DNA from: JAHRVQ01 sp964548025
GTDB lineage: Bacteria > Pseudomonadota > Gammaproteobacteria > Pseudomonadales > Azotimanducaceae
Direction of reading: 5' to 3'
DNA length: 15,001 nucleotides
Assembly (NCBI GenBank): GCA_964548025.1
Contig: CAZJRI010000133.1
Coordinates: 1 to 15,001, forward strand
Shown piece after piece: positions 14,383 to 15,001 of this stretch. The position numbers were made by a program, and so were the translations under genes. The notes below the pieces were generated by a model, which had not been told where the DNA came from, ran no database searches, and worked only from the letters and a program-made list of their open reading frames with translations. Each line of letters begins with the position of its first letter. Position 1 is the first letter of the stretch.

Positions 14383-15001
14383 TTACCCTTCGGGATTTAC
14401 TCTATGACCTTTTAAATCGTACAGATCGTGTTGCTGAATGTACTCAATGACAGCATTCGGCATCAGATACTCCACGCTCTCACCCCGCGAAATGAGATTG
14501 CGAATCATCGTCGCCGATATTTCAAGGGGCGTCAGTCTCATTTGGCAGATTAACCCAGCCGGTTGACTGCCAAGACAGCGGGGTTCTGATACATGTTTAT
14601 CTCTCGACCAGCTTTCAAGCCTCTCACTAATCTGCCCTACGGAGTGACCCGGTCGTTCGAGGATGACCAAATGGGCAAAGTCGGTCAATGTCTGCCATTT
14701 AACCCACTCGTCCAGCAGTACATAGGCATCAGCTCCCACGATCAGTGACAGGGGTTTTGAGGAACCTATTTCTTCTCTTATTGACGCCAGGGTATCTACA
14801 GTAAAAGACTTGCCGCCGCGATTAATCTCTCTGTCATCTACCTCGATGTAGGCTGAATCACTAGTTGCGAGCCTCAGCATTGCCAGCCTTTGTTCTGCCG
14901 TTGCTGTCGGTGCTTTGCGATGAGGTGGGATAAATGCCGGTACCAGTTTAAGCGTTTCAACCTGAAGCGCCTCACGCACTTCTATGGCAGATCTTAAATG
15001 G
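14383..15001 (-). CDS. nadD: Nicotinate-mononucleotide adenylyltransferase, N-terminus missing
   Basis: NadD joins nicotinate mononucleotide and ATP to form deamido-NAD in NAD synthesis. The frame stays open to the right edge: upstream of an internal GTG at 14979 it continues as HLRSAIE, whose His is the end of the missing GGTFDPVHxGH nucleotide-binding motif. About 20 N-terminal residues are therefore outside the window. Seen here are LVPAFIPPHRKAP, the conserved DDREINRGGKSFTVDTL, LSLIVGADAYVLLDEWVKW, the Arg-Pro-Gly-His of ILERPGHS, and the second nucleotide motif ISATMIR near the C-terminus, followed by MPNAVIEYIQQHDLY. It precedes rsfS by seven bases, as in many proteobacteria. Confidence 0.96.
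   Translation of the reverse strand, partial: HLRSAIEVREALQVETLKLVPAFIPPHRKAPTATAEQRLAMLRLATSDSAYIEVDDREINRGGKSFTVDTLASIREEIGSSKPLSLIVGADAYVLLDEWVKWQTLTDFAHLVILERPGHSVGQISERLESWSRDKHVSEPRCLGSQPAGLICQMRLTPLEISATMIRNLISRGESVEYLMPNAVIEYIQQHDLYDLKGHRVNPEG

Overview
The window is chromosomal housekeeping DNA from a gammaproteobacterium. The evidence is the gene order nadD-rsfS-rlmH-mrdA-rodA-mltB-rlpA-dacA-ybeD-lipB-lipA on the minus strand and hemA-prfA-prmC-moeB on the plus strand, and the close protein similarity (judged from memory) to Escherichia coli and Pseudomonas counterparts. The mltB gene between rodA and rlpA resembles the Pseudomonas arrangement and differs from E. coli. I do not name a genus. 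Every large reading frame is intact. No phage, transposase, tRNA, rRNA or CRISPR array is visible.

Left part (1-4336): a lipoprotein gene truncated by the window edge (1-95, minus; LolB is a candidate) diverges from a plus-strand operon: hemA (glutamyl-tRNA reductase), prfA (release factor 1), prmC (release factor methylase) and a moeB/thiF-type adenylyltransferase. The three junctions are 4-base overlaps of the ATGA type. The operon joins the first step of tetrapyrrole synthesis, which consumes glutamyl-tRNA, to translation termination.

Middle (4337-7243): tal (transaldolase) converges on moeB. lipA, lipB and ybeD follow on the minus strand. LipB transfers octanoyl groups to lipoyl domains and LipA inserts the sulfurs.

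Right part (7373-15001): a dense minus-strand series for cell elongation and ribosome/NAD housekeeping. It reads, in transcription order, nadD (N-terminus off the window), rsfS, rlmH, mrdA (PBP2), rodA, mltB, rlpA, dacA. PBP2 and RodA polymerise and crosslink lateral-wall peptidoglycan; MltB, RlpA and DacA trim it.

The least ordinary DNA is in two gene junctions. At 4322-4398, between the converging moeB and tal genes, and at 7252-7342, between dacA and ybeD, lie short arrays of degenerate heptads arranged in 14-base units and rich in dyad symmetry. The first supplies the last four codons and stop codon of both moeB and tal, so both proteins end in Ala-Thr-Gly-Asn. The arrays differ in sequence but share the 7/14-base period. 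I do not recognise them as a named repeat family. I found no evidence of a new multi-gene system.
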